A DNA stretch of 60,388 nucleotides, taken from positions 1 to 60,388 of the forward strand of contig NZ_JACOGA010000026.1 of assembly GCF_014284175.1 (NCBI RefSeq). The letters run 5' to 3'. The stretch is from Affinundibacterium flavidum. Its GTDB lineage: Bacteria > Pseudomonadota > Gammaproteobacteria > Burkholderiales > Burkholderiaceae_D. Shown here in pieces: positions 44,738 to 54,057 of the stretch (position 1 is its first letter; the number at the start of each line of letters is the position of its first letter). A model generated the notes under the pieces. The model ran no database searches. It had not been told where the DNA came from and saw nothing but the letters and a program-made list of their open reading frames with translations. The translations under genes were made by a program, and so were the position numbers.

Positions 44738-46273
44738 CTACTTGAGCGAAATCGTGGTATTGACAGTCGCAGCGTTCACATTATCGTCAAACCAGCGCGC
44801 CGTAATGGTTTTGGTTTGCGTGTAGAACTGGATGACTTGCTTACCATAAGGGCCAAGATCACCCAATTTGGAAGCGCGTGAACCGGTAAATGAGAACAAG
44901 GGAACAGGTACTGGAATCGGAACATTGATGCCGATTTGTCCGACATCGACATCTTCTTCAAATTGACGAGCAGCGGCACCAGACTGTGTGAACAAAGCTG
45001 TACCGTTACCGTGAGGATTGGCGTTGATGATGGTGATGGCATCGGCCAAAGTATCGGCAAACATAATGCATAAAACCGGACCGAAGATTTCTTCATCATA
45101 AATACTCATGCCCGGTGTGACATGCGTGAAAATACTAGGGCCGATAAAGTTACCTTTTGGGTAGTCAGGTACTTTTGGCTTACGTCCATCCAACACTAAT
45201 TGCGCACCATCTTTAACGCCTTGCGCGATCAACTCTTCAACTCTTTCTTTAGCAGCGCATGAGATAACGGGGCCGATATCGGTATTGGCTTCTACCCCTG
45301 CGTTGACAGAAAGTGTGCGCGTTTTAGCGATGATTTCTGGTAACCAATCTTGGCTACTACCCACCAGAATGACGACAGATAAGGCCATGCAGCGTTGGCC
45401 CGCAGCACCAAATGCAGCGCCGACCAAATTGTTGATCGTATGAGAGCGATTAGCATCAGGCAGGATAATGGCGTGATTTTTTGCACCCATCATACATTGC
45501 GCACGTTTGCCCGCCATGGTTGCACGTCGATAAATGTGAGTACCAACACGCGTTGATCCAACAAATGAAACTGCACGAATATCTGGGTGATCACAAATAG
45601 TATTCACAATTTCTTCGCCGCCATGCACGACGTTTAAAACACCGGGGGGAATGCCTGCCTCCAATGCCAGCTCTGCCAGACGCATCGTCACCATGGGATC
45701 TTGCTCTGAAGGTTTAAGGATAAAAGTATTGCCGCACGCAATCGCCATCGGAAAAGTCCAGAGCGGAATCATTGCTGGAAAATTGAAAGGCGTAATACCC
45801 GCGCAAACGCCTAAAGCTTGATTGATGGTGTAAGTATCGACGCCATTAGCAACATTGCTGGCTAACTCACCCATTTGTAACGTACCTATATTGGCTGCAT
45901 GTTCAACCACTTCTAAGCCACGAAAAATATCGCCTTCTGCATCGGGTAGTGTCTTGCCTTGTTCGGCTGTCAAGATGCTAGCCAGTTCCGTCATGTTTTC
46001 TCGGATCAATTGCTGATATTTAAGAAAAATGCGTGCTCGTGTACTGATCGGTGTTTTTCTCCAGGTGATAAAAGCAGCTTTTGCACTGTCAACTGCTGCC
46101 TGCATTTCTTGTCGAGTCGCAAATGGCACGCGTGCCAGAACTTGTTGCGTGGCGGGATTAATCACGTTGCGCCATTGATCGCTACGGGATTCTATAAATT
46201 CGCCATTGATGAGTAATTTGACGCTAGGGACAGCAGAAGACAAAGCAGAAGACAATTTGGATTGCAATTCCAT
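44738..46273 (-). CDS. mmsA: Methylmalonate-semialdehyde dehydrogenase (acylating)
   Basis: A CoA-dependent aldehyde dehydrogenase of 511 aa that makes propionyl-CoA from methylmalonate semialdehyde. It contains NPATQQVLARVPFA near the start, FNFPAMIPLWTFPMAIACGNTFILKPSEQDP, FVGSTRVGTHIYRRA and the catalytic Cys in FGAAGQRCMALSV. The C-terminus FTGSRASKLGDLGPYGKQVIQFYTQTKTIT is typical. It is the first gene of the valine-degradation operon; the cobalamin riboswitch lies about 270 bases upstream. Confidence 0.94.
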   Translation of the reverse strand: MELQSKLSSALSSAVPSVKLLINGEFIESRSDQWRNVINPATQQVLARVPFATRQEMQAAVDSAKAAFITWRKTPISTRARIFLKYQQLIRENMTELASILTAEQGKTLPDAEGDIFRGLEVVEHAANIGTLQMGELASNVANGVDTYTINQALGVCAGITPFNFPAMIPLWTFPMAIACGNTFILKPSEQDPMVTMRLAELALEAGIPPGVLNVVHGGEEIVNTICDHPDIRAVSFVGSTRVGTHIYRRATMAGKRAQCMMGAKNHAIILPDANRSHTINNLVGAAFGAAGQRCMALSVVILVGSSQDWLPEIIAKTRTLSVNAGVEANTDIGPVISCAAKERVEELIAQGVKDGAQLVLDGRKPKVPDYPKGNFIGPSIFTHVTPGMSIYDEEIFGPVLCIMFADTLADAITIINANPHGNGTALFTQSGAAARQFEEDVDVGQIGINVPIPVPVPLFSFTGSRASKLGDLGPYGKQVIQFYTQTKTITARWFDDNVNAATVNTTISLK

Positions 46274-46415
46274 ACGAGTTTCCTTTTACCATGCGCAAAC
46301 GAAGGCGAAACTCTGTTCGCAAGATGTCGCTGCGCTGTGCCTGAAAACGGGAGGGCTGATCCAATACCTGTATTTCTTCAAACGTGGTGAGTGGATAAAA
46401 CCAAATCCCGGCCAT

Positions 46416-46433
46416 GGATGTGAAAACACATCC
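46416..46433. other. Perfect hairpin in the mmsA leader
   Basis: A 7-bp perfect stem GGATGTG / CACATCC with an AAAA loop (TTTT on the transcript). No U-run follows on the minus strand, so it is not a typical terminator. It could be part of the riboswitch expression platform or a processing site. Confidence 0.5.
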
Positions 46434-46508
46434 GCCACGCACCTTCCGTACGTGACCAGACCTTAGGAAAAAATAACAGAAAACAGTATTGAAAATGGAT
46501 TACTGATT

Positions 46509-46538
46509 TCAAACACCGCCTTCCGCAATGTTTTCCAT
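46509..46538 (-). other. Mini-ORF next to the riboswitch (9 codons)
   Basis: ATG at 46536-46538 opens a 9-residue frame (MENIAEGGV) that begins 7 bases after the riboswitch closing stem. It may be a leader peptide or chance. I have no evidence for translation. Confidence 0.3.
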
Positions 46539-46544
46539 AGAGAT

Positions 46545-46731
46545 CAACAGGCCGGTATCCGGGCTCGCAAGTCTTGTTACATCGCCTTCCCAGTCTGATG
46601 ACCAGTGGCATGGATGATGTAACCGCACTCACTTACCGTTGCGGAGGCAGCAGGGGCTTGGCGATAGAGTTTCCTATCATGACCACTTTCCCGTTTAACA
46701 CGATTCAAGATAATGAAGCGCGCACCTGTTG
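46545..46731 (-). promoter_or_regulatory. Cobalamin (adenosylcobalamin) riboswitch
   Basis: On the minus strand the conserved B12-riboswitch elements appear in order: ACGGGAAAGTGGT, a GCCAAGCCCCTGCTGCC block, CGCAACGGTAA, CATGCCACTGG, GGGAAGGC and the B12 box GCGAGCCCGGATACCGGCC. The element is closed by an exact 7-bp P1 stem: CAACAGG at the 5' end (46725-46731) and CCTGTTG at the 3' end (46545-46551). It points towards mmsA, about 270 bases downstream. In most genomes such riboswitches control btuB, cobalamin synthesis or metE; a valine-degradation operon is unusual. Confidence 0.93.
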
Positions 46732-46752
46732 CTTGAAAGTGTAACACAAGCA

Positions 46753-46774
46753 TTGACGTTAACGTAAACGTTAA
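46753..46774. promoter_or_regulatory. LiuR-like palindromic operator
   Basis: The sequence ttgacgttaacgtaaacgttaa contains the palindromes ACGTTAACGT (46756-46765) and TTAACGT-AA-ACGTTAA (46759-46774). It resembles the ACGT-rich sites of the MerR-type regulator LiuR, which controls branched-chain amino acid degradation in proteobacteria. It is placed upstream of the riboswitch and mmsA. Assignment is by resemblance only. Confidence 0.55.
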
Positions 46775-46854
46775 TCAAAAATTCTATCTTAACTTATATA
46801 AGCTTGCGCGAACTGGACGTGGAGTTGCAGATTGGTTCTGGCACTAGCTCCTGT

Positions 46855-47778
46855 TCAGAGCAACTCTATACTCGGCAATTGTAGAAAACTGGTTTCACGG
46901 ATGGTCGCGACAAAATCTTTTAAATAACTTTTGTCGCTGATTTCCGGTAAAGATGCCGCGTACAAACTACCGATTAAACCTGATGCCGTGACACGTTTTG
47001 CCAACACATAATCACGATTCACATAATTCTGTGCAGCCCACACTGGCAGGGTAGCAATACCACGTTTGCTTGCGACTAATTGCATCATGGCGACGGTTAA
47101 TTCTGTGGTGCGGCGCCCAGCAGTAGTGACGCCAGCAGGGGCGAGCACTTGCCTGACGACATCCAACATATCGTCTGGTACCGGGTAGGTAATTAAAGTA
47201 TCGTTGGTGAAGTCTTGGGCGACCAGATAATCGCGTTCTGCTAGTGCATGATCTTTCGCGATGAGGGCAATGATTTCAAAACGGAACAGAGGATGGTAAT
47301 GTACTTTTTCGCTGATATCGGTTTCTGACACTATTGCGATATCAGCGCGATGTTCATACAGCAAACCTACCGGATCTGCCTGAAAGCCAGACACAATATC
47401 TAGCTCGACTTCCGGCCAGCGCGTGCGAAATACATCCATCGCTGGCATCAACCAATCAAAGCAGGTATGGCATTCGACTGCGATGCGTAATTGCCCTGCG
47501 ACACCCTGTGCCAACCGCGCCAAATCGCGCTCAGCCGCAGCCACTTGCGGCAACACCGCATTCGCTAATTGCAGTAAGCGATCACCCGCCGCCGTGAAGC
47601 GTATCGGCGTGGTTTTACGCTCAAACAGTGCGCTACCGTAATGCTCCTCTAATAGTTTGATCTGGTGCGATAAGGCTGATTGCGTCAGATTTAATAAACT
47701 TGCGGCGCGCAGCAAATTGCCAGCTTCATGTAGTGCTTGCAAGGTTTTTAAATGGCGGATTTCTAAGATGGAGATCAT
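46855..47778 (-). CDS. metR: LysR family regulator MetR
   Basis: A 307-aa LysR-type regulator with an N-terminal HTH (about 5-62, LLRAASLLNLTQSALSHQIKLLEEHYGSALFERK) and a substrate domain with HTCFDWLMPAMDVFRTRWPEVELDI, typical of MetR. MetR activates methionine genes with homocysteine as co-effector. It is divergent from metE, and a TGAA-N5-TTCA box lies between them, which strongly supports the assignment. Confidence 0.92.
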   Translation of the reverse strand: MISILEIRHLKTLQALHEAGNLLRAASLLNLTQSALSHQIKLLEEHYGSALFERKTTPIRFTAAGDRLLQLANAVLPQVAAAERDLARLAQGVAGQLRIAVECHTCFDWLMPAMDVFRTRWPEVELDIVSGFQADPVGLLYEHRADIAIVSETDISEKVHYHPLFRFEIIALIAKDHALAERDYLVAQDFTNDTLITYPVPDDMLDVVRQVLAPAGVTTAGRRTTELTVAMMQLVASKRGIATLPVWAAQNYVNRDYVLAKRVTASGLIGSLYAASLPEISDKSYLKDFVATIRETSFLQLPSIELL

Positions 47779-47796
47779 GGCTGAAATAATTTACTA

Positions 47797-47809
47797 TGAA
47801 AATTTTTCA
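47797..47809. promoter_or_regulatory. MetR binding box
   Basis: TGAAAATTTTTCA is an exact match to the MetR consensus TGAA-N5-TTCA, located between divergent metR and metE. Confidence 0.8.
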
Positions 47810-47907
47810 AGTTAAATATAAAAATTCATCGTTTGAATCATAATGGATTTTATCTCATCATGCAGAAATACTGAAACTTAATACTTAAACTTAACCCTCA
47901 GGAGCAC

Positions 47908-50226
47908 ATGATGAGCATCGCCCATATTTTAGGATTTCCGCGCATAGGCGCACAACGTGAATTGAAATTCGCCCAAGAAGCGTTTTGGCGTGGCGAGATT
48001 AGTGAAGCTGCTCTGCGTGACATAGCCAGTGATTTGCGTGCTCAGCATTGGGCATTGCAACAGCAAGCTGGCTTAGACTTTGTGACGGTTGGTGATTTTT
48101 CTTGGTATGACCAAGTACTCAGTACGCTGAACTTATTCGGTGCTTTGCCTACTCGTTATGGCTTTGATCGCGAGCACACCAGTCTGGAAAATTACTTTAC
48201 TGCCGCCCGTGGCAATGCACAGCACGTCGCGATGGAAATGACCAAATGGTTTGACACCAACTACCATTACTTAGTCCCGGAGTGGACTGCTGATACACAA
48301 TTTGACCTGCAAAAAAATAATGCCTTGCTAGAGGAAGTACAACAAGCACAGCAACTCGGTCATCAAGTCAAAGTCAGTTTGCTTGGGCCTTTGAGTTTGC
48401 TATATTTGGGCAAAGTTAAATCAGGCCTGAGTAGCCCATTAGAGCTATTGCATAAGCTACTACCAGCGTATAAAACCTTGCTGATCTCTTTACAAGAAGC
48501 GGGTGTGGAATGGGTGCAAATAGATGAACCAATTTTGGTTTTGGATCTCAGTGCAGAGTGGCTACGTGCGTTTGAGCCTGCTTACCAATTGTTGAGCACC
48601 AACACACCTAAATTGTTACTGACGACTTATTTCGATGCGGTAGCTGAACACGCTGATTTGCTGCATCGCCTAGCTGTTGATGGCGTGCATATTGACGTGG
48701 TACGCGCGCCGCAACAGTTGGAAACTCTGTTAAAAAACTGGCCACAAGGACGCGTTTTGTCTTTGGGCGTGATTGATGGACGCAATATCTGGCGCGCTGA
48801 TTTGTCGAGTATTCTCGCACTATATCAACCCGTGCAAAGTCGTTTGAAAACGCTACAAGCACCTCTGTGGTTGGCCGCGAGTTGTTCTCTGTTGCACGTG
48901 CCAGTTGATTTGGATGTTGAGACTAAGCTCGATCCTGAATTACGTTCATGGTTAGCATTTGCCATACAAAAGCTCGCAGAAATTGTCAGCTTAAAACATG
49001 CCTTGGATGGGAATAAACAAGTGGCGCAAGAACAATTCGCTATCGCCGATGCCGCGCTGCAAAGTCGCCGTACTTCTAAACGTATACATATCGATTCAGT
49101 ACAAAAACGATTGGCGCAAACGCAGGCTAGCGATGCAGAAAGAAACTCTCCATTTGCAGAGCGTATCATCGCGCAACAGCAGCGTTTTCAATTGCCTCTA
49201 TTTCCGACCACGACGATAGGATCCTTCCCGCAAACCAAGACTATCCGTCAGGCACGTGCTGCGTATAAACGTGGTGAGTTAAAGCACTTGGAATACCTAG
49301 AAGCGATGCGTGCAGAGATTGCTTACGTCGTTGCCGAGCAAGAAAAAATCGGTCTCGATGTGCTAGTGCATGGTGAAGCTGAGCGTAACGATATGGTGGA
49401 ATATTTTGGTGAACAATTATGGGGTTATGGCTTCACACAATTTGGTTGGGTGCAGAGCTACGGTTCACGTTGCGTGAAGCCGCCATTCATTTATGGTGAT
49501 GTCTGTCGTCCAGAAGCAATGACGGTGGCATGGAGTGCCTACGCGCAAAGTCTCACGCAGAAGACTATGAAGGGGATGTTGACAGGACCGATCACGATGT
49601 TGCAATGGTCATTCGTGCGCGACGATCAGCCGCGTGCGACCACGGCTTTACAAATTGCCTTAGCTTTGCGCGATGAAGTGGCTGACTTGCAAAAGGCGGG
49701 AATTGGTATGATCCAAATTGACGAACCAGCCTTCCGCGAGGGTTTGCCTTTGAAGCAAAAAGACTGGACAGCCTATCTGGAAAATGCGGTGCATGCGTTC
49801 AAATTATGTTCGGCGGTCGTTAAGGATGAAACGCAAATTCACACCCACATGTGCTATGCCGAATTCAATGATATTTTGCCGTGGATTGCAGCGATGGATG
49901 CCGATGTCATCAGTATCGAAACTTCACGTTCGGCGATGGAATTATTGGAAGGTTTTAGCGACTTTGCTTATCCGAATCAAATCGGCCCGGGCGTCTACGA
50001 TATTCACTCACCACGCGTGGCGAAAGTGAGTGAGATGCAAAAGCTTCTGCAAAAAGCGCGGCAATTATTGCCTGATCAAAGTATCTGGGTGAATCCTGAC
50101 TGTGGTCTAAAAACACGTGACTGGCCAGAAACAATTGCGGCTTTAGAACATATGGTGCAAGCGGCGGCATTATTACGCGCGAGCTGCATGGAAGAAGCTG
50201 AGGTTGAGCATCAGCATTGCTGCTAA
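47908..50226 (+). CDS. metE: Cobalamin-independent methionine synthase
   Basis: A 772-aa enzyme that transfers the methyl group from methyl-tetrahydrofolate (polyglutamate) to homocysteine. N-terminal HILGFPRIGAQRELKFAQEAFW and the C-terminal catalytic domain starting FPTTTIGSFPQT are visible. The zinc ligands are in HTHMCYAEF and NPDCGLKTR. The length is normal. ATG at 47908 (or 47911) follows CAGGAG. It is regulated by MetR from the divergent gene. Confidence 0.96.
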   Translation: MMSIAHILGFPRIGAQRELKFAQEAFWRGEISEAALRDIASDLRAQHWALQQQAGLDFVTVGDFSWYDQVLSTLNLFGALPTRYGFDREHTSLENYFTAARGNAQHVAMEMTKWFDTNYHYLVPEWTADTQFDLQKNNALLEEVQQAQQLGHQVKVSLLGPLSLLYLGKVKSGLSSPLELLHKLLPAYKTLLISLQEAGVEWVQIDEPILVLDLSAEWLRAFEPAYQLLSTNTPKLLLTTYFDAVAEHADLLHRLAVDGVHIDVVRAPQQLETLLKNWPQGRVLSLGVIDGRNIWRADLSSILALYQPVQSRLKTLQAPLWLAASCSLLHVPVDLDVETKLDPELRSWLAFAIQKLAEIVSLKHALDGNKQVAQEQFAIADAALQSRRTSKRIHIDSVQKRLAQTQASDAERNSPFAERIIAQQQRFQLPLFPTTTIGSFPQTKTIRQARAAYKRGELKHLEYLEAMRAEIAYVVAEQEKIGLDVLVHGEAERNDMVEYFGEQLWGYGFTQFGWVQSYGSRCVKPPFIYGDVCRPEAMTVAWSAYAQSLTQKTMKGMLTGPITMLQWSFVRDDQPRATTALQIALALRDEVADLQKAGIGMIQIDEPAFREGLPLKQKDWTAYLENAVHAFKLCSAVVKDETQIHTHMCYAEFNDILPWIAAMDADVISIETSRSAMELLEGFSDFAYPNQIGPGVYDIHSPRVAKVSEMQKLLQKARQLLPDQSIWVNPDCGLKTRDWPETIAALEHMVQAAALLRASCMEEAEVEHQHCC

Positions 50227-50454
50227 ATGTCTACAGTGTCTAGAATGTCTCGAAATAGTCTAGGAATTAGCTAGTTAGAAAATTTTCGCGACTATTTCCA
50301 GGCATAGAGATTTTTTGATGTGTGATAGGAAACGTGTTCTCGGCACACATGCAAAGCTTACGAAAAAAACCACACATTTCTTCAGAAAAGAAGGTCAATT
50401 TTAGATATATCCGAGATGGAATTGCTTCAATAAAGTAAACAAGTTACATTCAAT

Positions 50455-50476
50455 AATTACATTTATTAATGTAATT
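50455..50476. promoter_or_regulatory. Perfect inverted repeat upstream of the PPC protein gene
   Basis: AATTACATT and AATGTAATT (9-bp arms, 4-base spacer) lie 30 bases before the start of the next gene. It looks like an operator for a dimeric regulator, but no regulator is named. Confidence 0.5.
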
Positions 50477-50505
50477 ATTTACCCAACTACTTTAGGGAGC
50501 GAACA

Positions 50506-51243
50506 ATGTTGAAGTCCATTTCATCTCAATTGACCAGCATCGCAACACGTACCATCAATAGTGGTTTGTGCCTGCTTGGTCTTACTAGTCTGATGAGTTT
50601 TAGTGTGCCGGTTTTGGCACAGACCATGATTTATGGCGGGCAAAATGTCAGCGTTAATATGGCGGCAGGCACACAATCGCACTATGTATTGAATGTACCC
50701 TCTGAAACTAAGAGTGTCAGTTTTAAATTGTCTGGCGGAACGGGTAACGCTGATCTGTACGTGCAGCAAAATGTGGCTGCGAGTCCGAGTTCTTATTATG
50801 CAAAATCTACCGGACCCACCAATGAAGAAAACATCAGTAAGATTGCCGCCTCTTCTAGATATTTTGTCTTGGTGAATGCCTTGACTCAAGTTCAAGGTGC
50901 TACATTGGTGGCAAGCTATGAGGCCAGCGAAATTTATTTTGTGACCAACGGTGTGCCTATGACGGGTATTAGTTTAGCGAAAGACAAGCAACGTTACTTT
51001 GTCATTACTGTGCCCGCTGGCAAATCCAAGCTCACGTATCAATTAAGTGGTGGTACTGGGGATGGTGATATTTATTTGAAATATGGTGCTCTACCAAGTA
51101 CCACTAATTATGAAAAACGTTCGATGGGGGCAAGCAACGTCGAAACGATCAGTATTGATTTTCCACGTGCTGGTACTTATTATTTATTGTTACAAGCTGT
51201 CAGCAATGTGAGCGCTGCCAAACTGCTTACTACCTTCCAATGA
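50506..51243 (+). CDS. Secreted protein with two PPC domains
   Basis: A 245-aa protein with a long signal peptide (about 1-39, ending in VLAQ) and two bacterial pre-peptidase C-terminal (PPC) domains. Each contains FKLSGGTGNADLYV or YQLSGGTGDGDIYLKYG and a YFVLVNA/YYLLLQA end. PPC domains usually sit at the C-terminus of secreted proteases; here there is no catalytic domain. It may be a stand-alone adhesion or chaperone-like protein. Confidence 0.85.
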   Translation: MLKSISSQLTSIATRTINSGLCLLGLTSLMSFSVPVLAQTMIYGGQNVSVNMAAGTQSHYVLNVPSETKSVSFKLSGGTGNADLYVQQNVAASPSSYYAKSTGPTNEENISKIAASSRYFVLVNALTQVQGATLVASYEASEIYFVTNGVPMTGISLAKDKQRYFVITVPAGKSKLTYQLSGGTGDGDIYLKYGALPSTTNYEKRSMGASNVETISIDFPRAGTYYLLLQAVSNVSAAKLLTTFQ

Positions 51244-51342
51244 ACCATTATCCCATCAATCAAAAATGGTTTGATTGATGGGATACTTCATCAGTCTCTG
51301 CCTCTGCTTCTGTAGTGACCTTACCGGATAAGGCCTGAAGCT

Positions 51343-52005
51343 TTATTCGAAAATGGTTTTCTTCACTCGCACAAAGATTGAACCAGTCGGTGCTCCCCAT
51401 TGATGACCGCCACAGACCACTTGATATAGCAACACCATACCTTGACTACTATTGTCAGAATAAACCATGGCATGCGTCCCTGAAGTCAGACGTGACGTAC
51501 CAGTAGTTGTTTTTTTGTTTTGGAATTGTGAGGTATCAATCACTGGCAAACTGATGTACATCATTTGTTTTCCGCTACCACTTTCTATCACTTTGCAGTA
51601 GTACTCATTTGAGTTATTCCAGTGACTGCGGTCTTGAACTTCGATTTCAAAGAGGACTTTTTGGCCAGCTTTCAAAATAGCCCCAATAGGGAAAGCATTA
51701 CTTTCTTCATTTCTGTCTAAAGGAATACTTTTGGCGATCAAATTTTGCTCTGCAATTTTCCCGCCTATGTTAAAACCGTCATCGTCGGTCTTTGCCGTAT
51801 TGGCTGGCGGTGGTGGCGGTGCCGGCGCATCATTTTTTGCGGGCGCCGGCGTTACTGTTTCGGTTTTTGTTACTTGCACATTTTTGAGCACCTTGGGATC
51901 TACTTTTATGTTCGGACGTGTTCGTACTTCGGTTTGTGCATGTGCTAACGTGATACTGATTAAACTACTCAATAAAGCGCCGAATAACACTGTCTTCTTC
52001 GTCAT
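51343..52005 (-). CDS. Hypothetical exported protein (220 aa)
   Basis: A signal peptide (1-23, ending in AHAQT) is followed by a Pro/Ala-rich linker (about 50-75) and a domain of about 130 aa with two Cys (in EYYCKVIE and YQVVCGGHQWG) that could pair. I do not recognise the family. It converges with the PPC gene (99-base gap). Confidence 0.65.
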   Translation of the reverse strand: MTKKTVLFGALLSSLISITLAHAQTEVRTRPNIKVDPKVLKNVQVTKTETVTPAPAKNDAPAPPPPPANTAKTDDDGFNIGGKIAEQNLIAKSIPLDRNEESNAFPIGAILKAGQKVLFEIEVQDRSHWNNSNEYYCKVIESGSGKQMMYISLPVIDTSQFQNKKTTTGTSRLTSGTHAMVYSDNSSQGMVLLYQVVCGGHQWGAPTGSIFVRVKKTIFE

Positions 52006-52467
52006 TTTTTATCCCCTTATTTTCTTTCAAATTCTATTAAATTAAGGCTTCCCATTTTCAAGATTTTTCAACTCTTACGCCACACGCTAAGGGTTTTGAC
52101 CGTCGCTGTGGTTATAGTTTGCCAGTGAAAATCAGCTGAAATAGTGCTTAAGCTTCACTTTTCAAAATTCAAAATTGGCAAGCTGTAAGCATACCAAAAT
52201 AAGAAAACGGAAGTATTCGTATTTGTCTTGGTTGTCTTAAAGTTACAAACTGGGCGTAGCTTGTCGATGATTTCCAACACTTTATTAAGCTCGTGATGCC
52301 GAATGTGGGTTTTCTAAATACCCGAAATCAAATCAAGCCTAGTCTGAGCGACTTTCAGTTTGTTGAGGTAAGTGAATCACGTAGTAAGTGGTCGACGTTC
52401 AGCTGCGTTGATGTCATTGATTAATAAACGTCAGGGTAAATCAGTAGTTTAGTGATGCAAAAAGAAA
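52006..52467. other. Intergenic stretch
   Basis: About 460 bases with the promoter side of the 220-aa gene. I see no gene or conserved RNA. Confidence 0.5.
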
Positions 52468-52497
52468 AATCCCCAAGAGCTGAGCTGCTTGGGGATT
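52462..52497. terminator. Terminator of the dipeptidase gene
   Basis: On the minus strand AATCCCCAAGCAGCTC is followed by GAGCTCTTGGGGATT and a T-rich run (TTTCTTTTTG). It lies 25 bases past the dipeptidase stop. Confidence 0.85.
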
Positions 52498-52523
52498 CAT
52501 GGTGGATTTTTTGCAGACAGTGA

Positions 52524-53861
52524 TTATTTCTGCGCTTGTAATTCTTTCGCGATTTTTTCCACATCGCTCATCACACGTAATAAATTACCACTCCACAATT
52601 TGCCAATCTGTGCTTCGGTGTAACCACGACGGACTAATTCTAAGGTCACGTTGAAAGTTTCGCCCGCGTGATTCCAACCATCGATGCCGCCACCGCCGTC
52701 AAAGTCGGATGAAATGCCGACATGATCAATGCCGATTTTTTTGACTGCATAGTCAATATGATCAACCAGATCTTTGACTGTTGCGCGGCTTGGTGGTGGG
52801 AATTTGGCATCGACTTCGCTCAAGCGTTTTAGCAAGCTAGTGCGTTGTTCTTCGCTGATGCCACCGACTGGTCCACGGCGTACGCCTTGCACTGAGACGT
52901 TGTCTGGTAGTTTGAATTCTTCACGTACAGCTTTTAAAGCAGCGCGACGTTCGGCTGAGTCGGTTTTTAAATAAGAATTAAAACCAACGATTTGAATCAC
53001 ACCATTGTTGGCCTTCAGCGCTAGTAATTGTTCGTCATCCATATTGCGGCTGACATCGCACAAGGCACGCACAGAAGAATGGGAGGCGATGATGGGTGCT
53101 TTGCTAATCGCTAGTGTTTGCATCATCGATTCTTTCGATGGATGCGACACATCGACCATGATGCCCCACTTATTCATCTCGGCAATGACCTGTTTTCCAA
53201 GCGGCGATAAGCCGTTCCATTTCCAGCCGATTGCTTCGCCAGTATTCGAATCCGATAACTGGCTATGGCCTTGATGCGCCAAAGACATATAGCGCGCACC
53301 GCGTTCGTAGAATTGTTTGACGCGTTTTAAAGCGACTTTTTCGTCACCTAAAGGATAGGCATTTTCTACACCGATTAAGGCGACTTTTTTGCCTTTAGCA
53401 TAAATGCGGCGCACGTCGTCAGTACTGCGGGCAAATTCGATTTGCGTAGGTGCCAGTACCGTCGTCATACGGTGTATACCCTCAAACATCGTGATGGCAC
53501 TGTCATACGCGCGTTTGTATCCCGCAGGTTCGAAGGCATCGGCTTCAGTTGATTGACCGGTGTAGACGATGAAGAAAGAAGCATCCAAACCGCCAGCGAT
53601 CATTTTTGGCAGCGTGACTTGGTTTTCTAAGTCTTGTGCGTAGTTGCGGGAAAAGCCAAAGTTATTGATATCGATATCATTATGTGTATCCAAAGTCAGT
53701 ACACGTTTGTGTATGCCTTTGGCCTTGGTCACTAAAGCTTCCTCCGCTGAGGCAGTTTTGGCAGGTGGCTGAGCGTAACTGACCACGCTTAAGGCAGAAG
53801 CTGCGAACAGGGAGCTGATCAAGAGTGCGATCGGTAATTTATGGCGTGTAACTTGTCTCAT
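52524..53861 (-). CDS. Membrane dipeptidase (peptidase M19)
   Basis: A zinc dipeptidase of about 445 aa with a signal peptide (about 1-31, ending in VSYAQ). Metal-binding motifs are LDTHNDIDIN near the N-terminus, ENAYPLG, SLAHQGHSQ, SHSSVRALCD and GISSDFDGGG. I chose the ATG at 53861, which has an AGGAAC ribosome-binding site and leaves the signal peptide at the N-terminus; the frame is open to 53936. It probably hydrolyses dipeptides in the periplasm. Confidence 0.93.
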   Translation of the reverse strand: MRQVTRHKLPIALLISSLFAASALSVVSYAQPPAKTASAEEALVTKAKGIHKRVLTLDTHNDIDINNFGFSRNYAQDLENQVTLPKMIAGGLDASFFIVYTGQSTEADAFEPAGYKRAYDSAITMFEGIHRMTTVLAPTQIEFARSTDDVRRIYAKGKKVALIGVENAYPLGDEKVALKRVKQFYERGARYMSLAHQGHSQLSDSNTGEAIGWKWNGLSPLGKQVIAEMNKWGIMVDVSHPSKESMMQTLAISKAPIIASHSSVRALCDVSRNMDDEQLLALKANNGVIQIVGFNSYLKTDSAERRAALKAVREEFKLPDNVSVQGVRRGPVGGISEEQRTSLLKRLSEVDAKFPPPSRATVKDLVDHIDYAVKKIGIDHVGISSDFDGGGGIDGWNHAGETFNVTLELVRRGYTEAQIGKLWSGNLLRVMSDVEKIAKELQAQK

Positions 53862-54057
53862 GTTGTTCCTAATAGATGGTCTACCGATAGGGTAATGGAT
53901 TTTGATAAAGGATATTGGACTTGCTAAACACTGCAATCATTTGTGTGAGGGCAATAGTGTGCGCCCTTGTACTCTAGACTCACTCAATGGCAGAAGGTTC
54001 CCAATAATAATGACTCATTCACATTCTATTCACTGTACATGAATGACTCATATGTGG

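Noticed and set aside
46224..46442. 72-aa frame in the mmsA leader
   Set aside because: It overlaps the mmsA start and lies in the riboswitch leader; composition and lack of a ribosome-binding site argue against coding.
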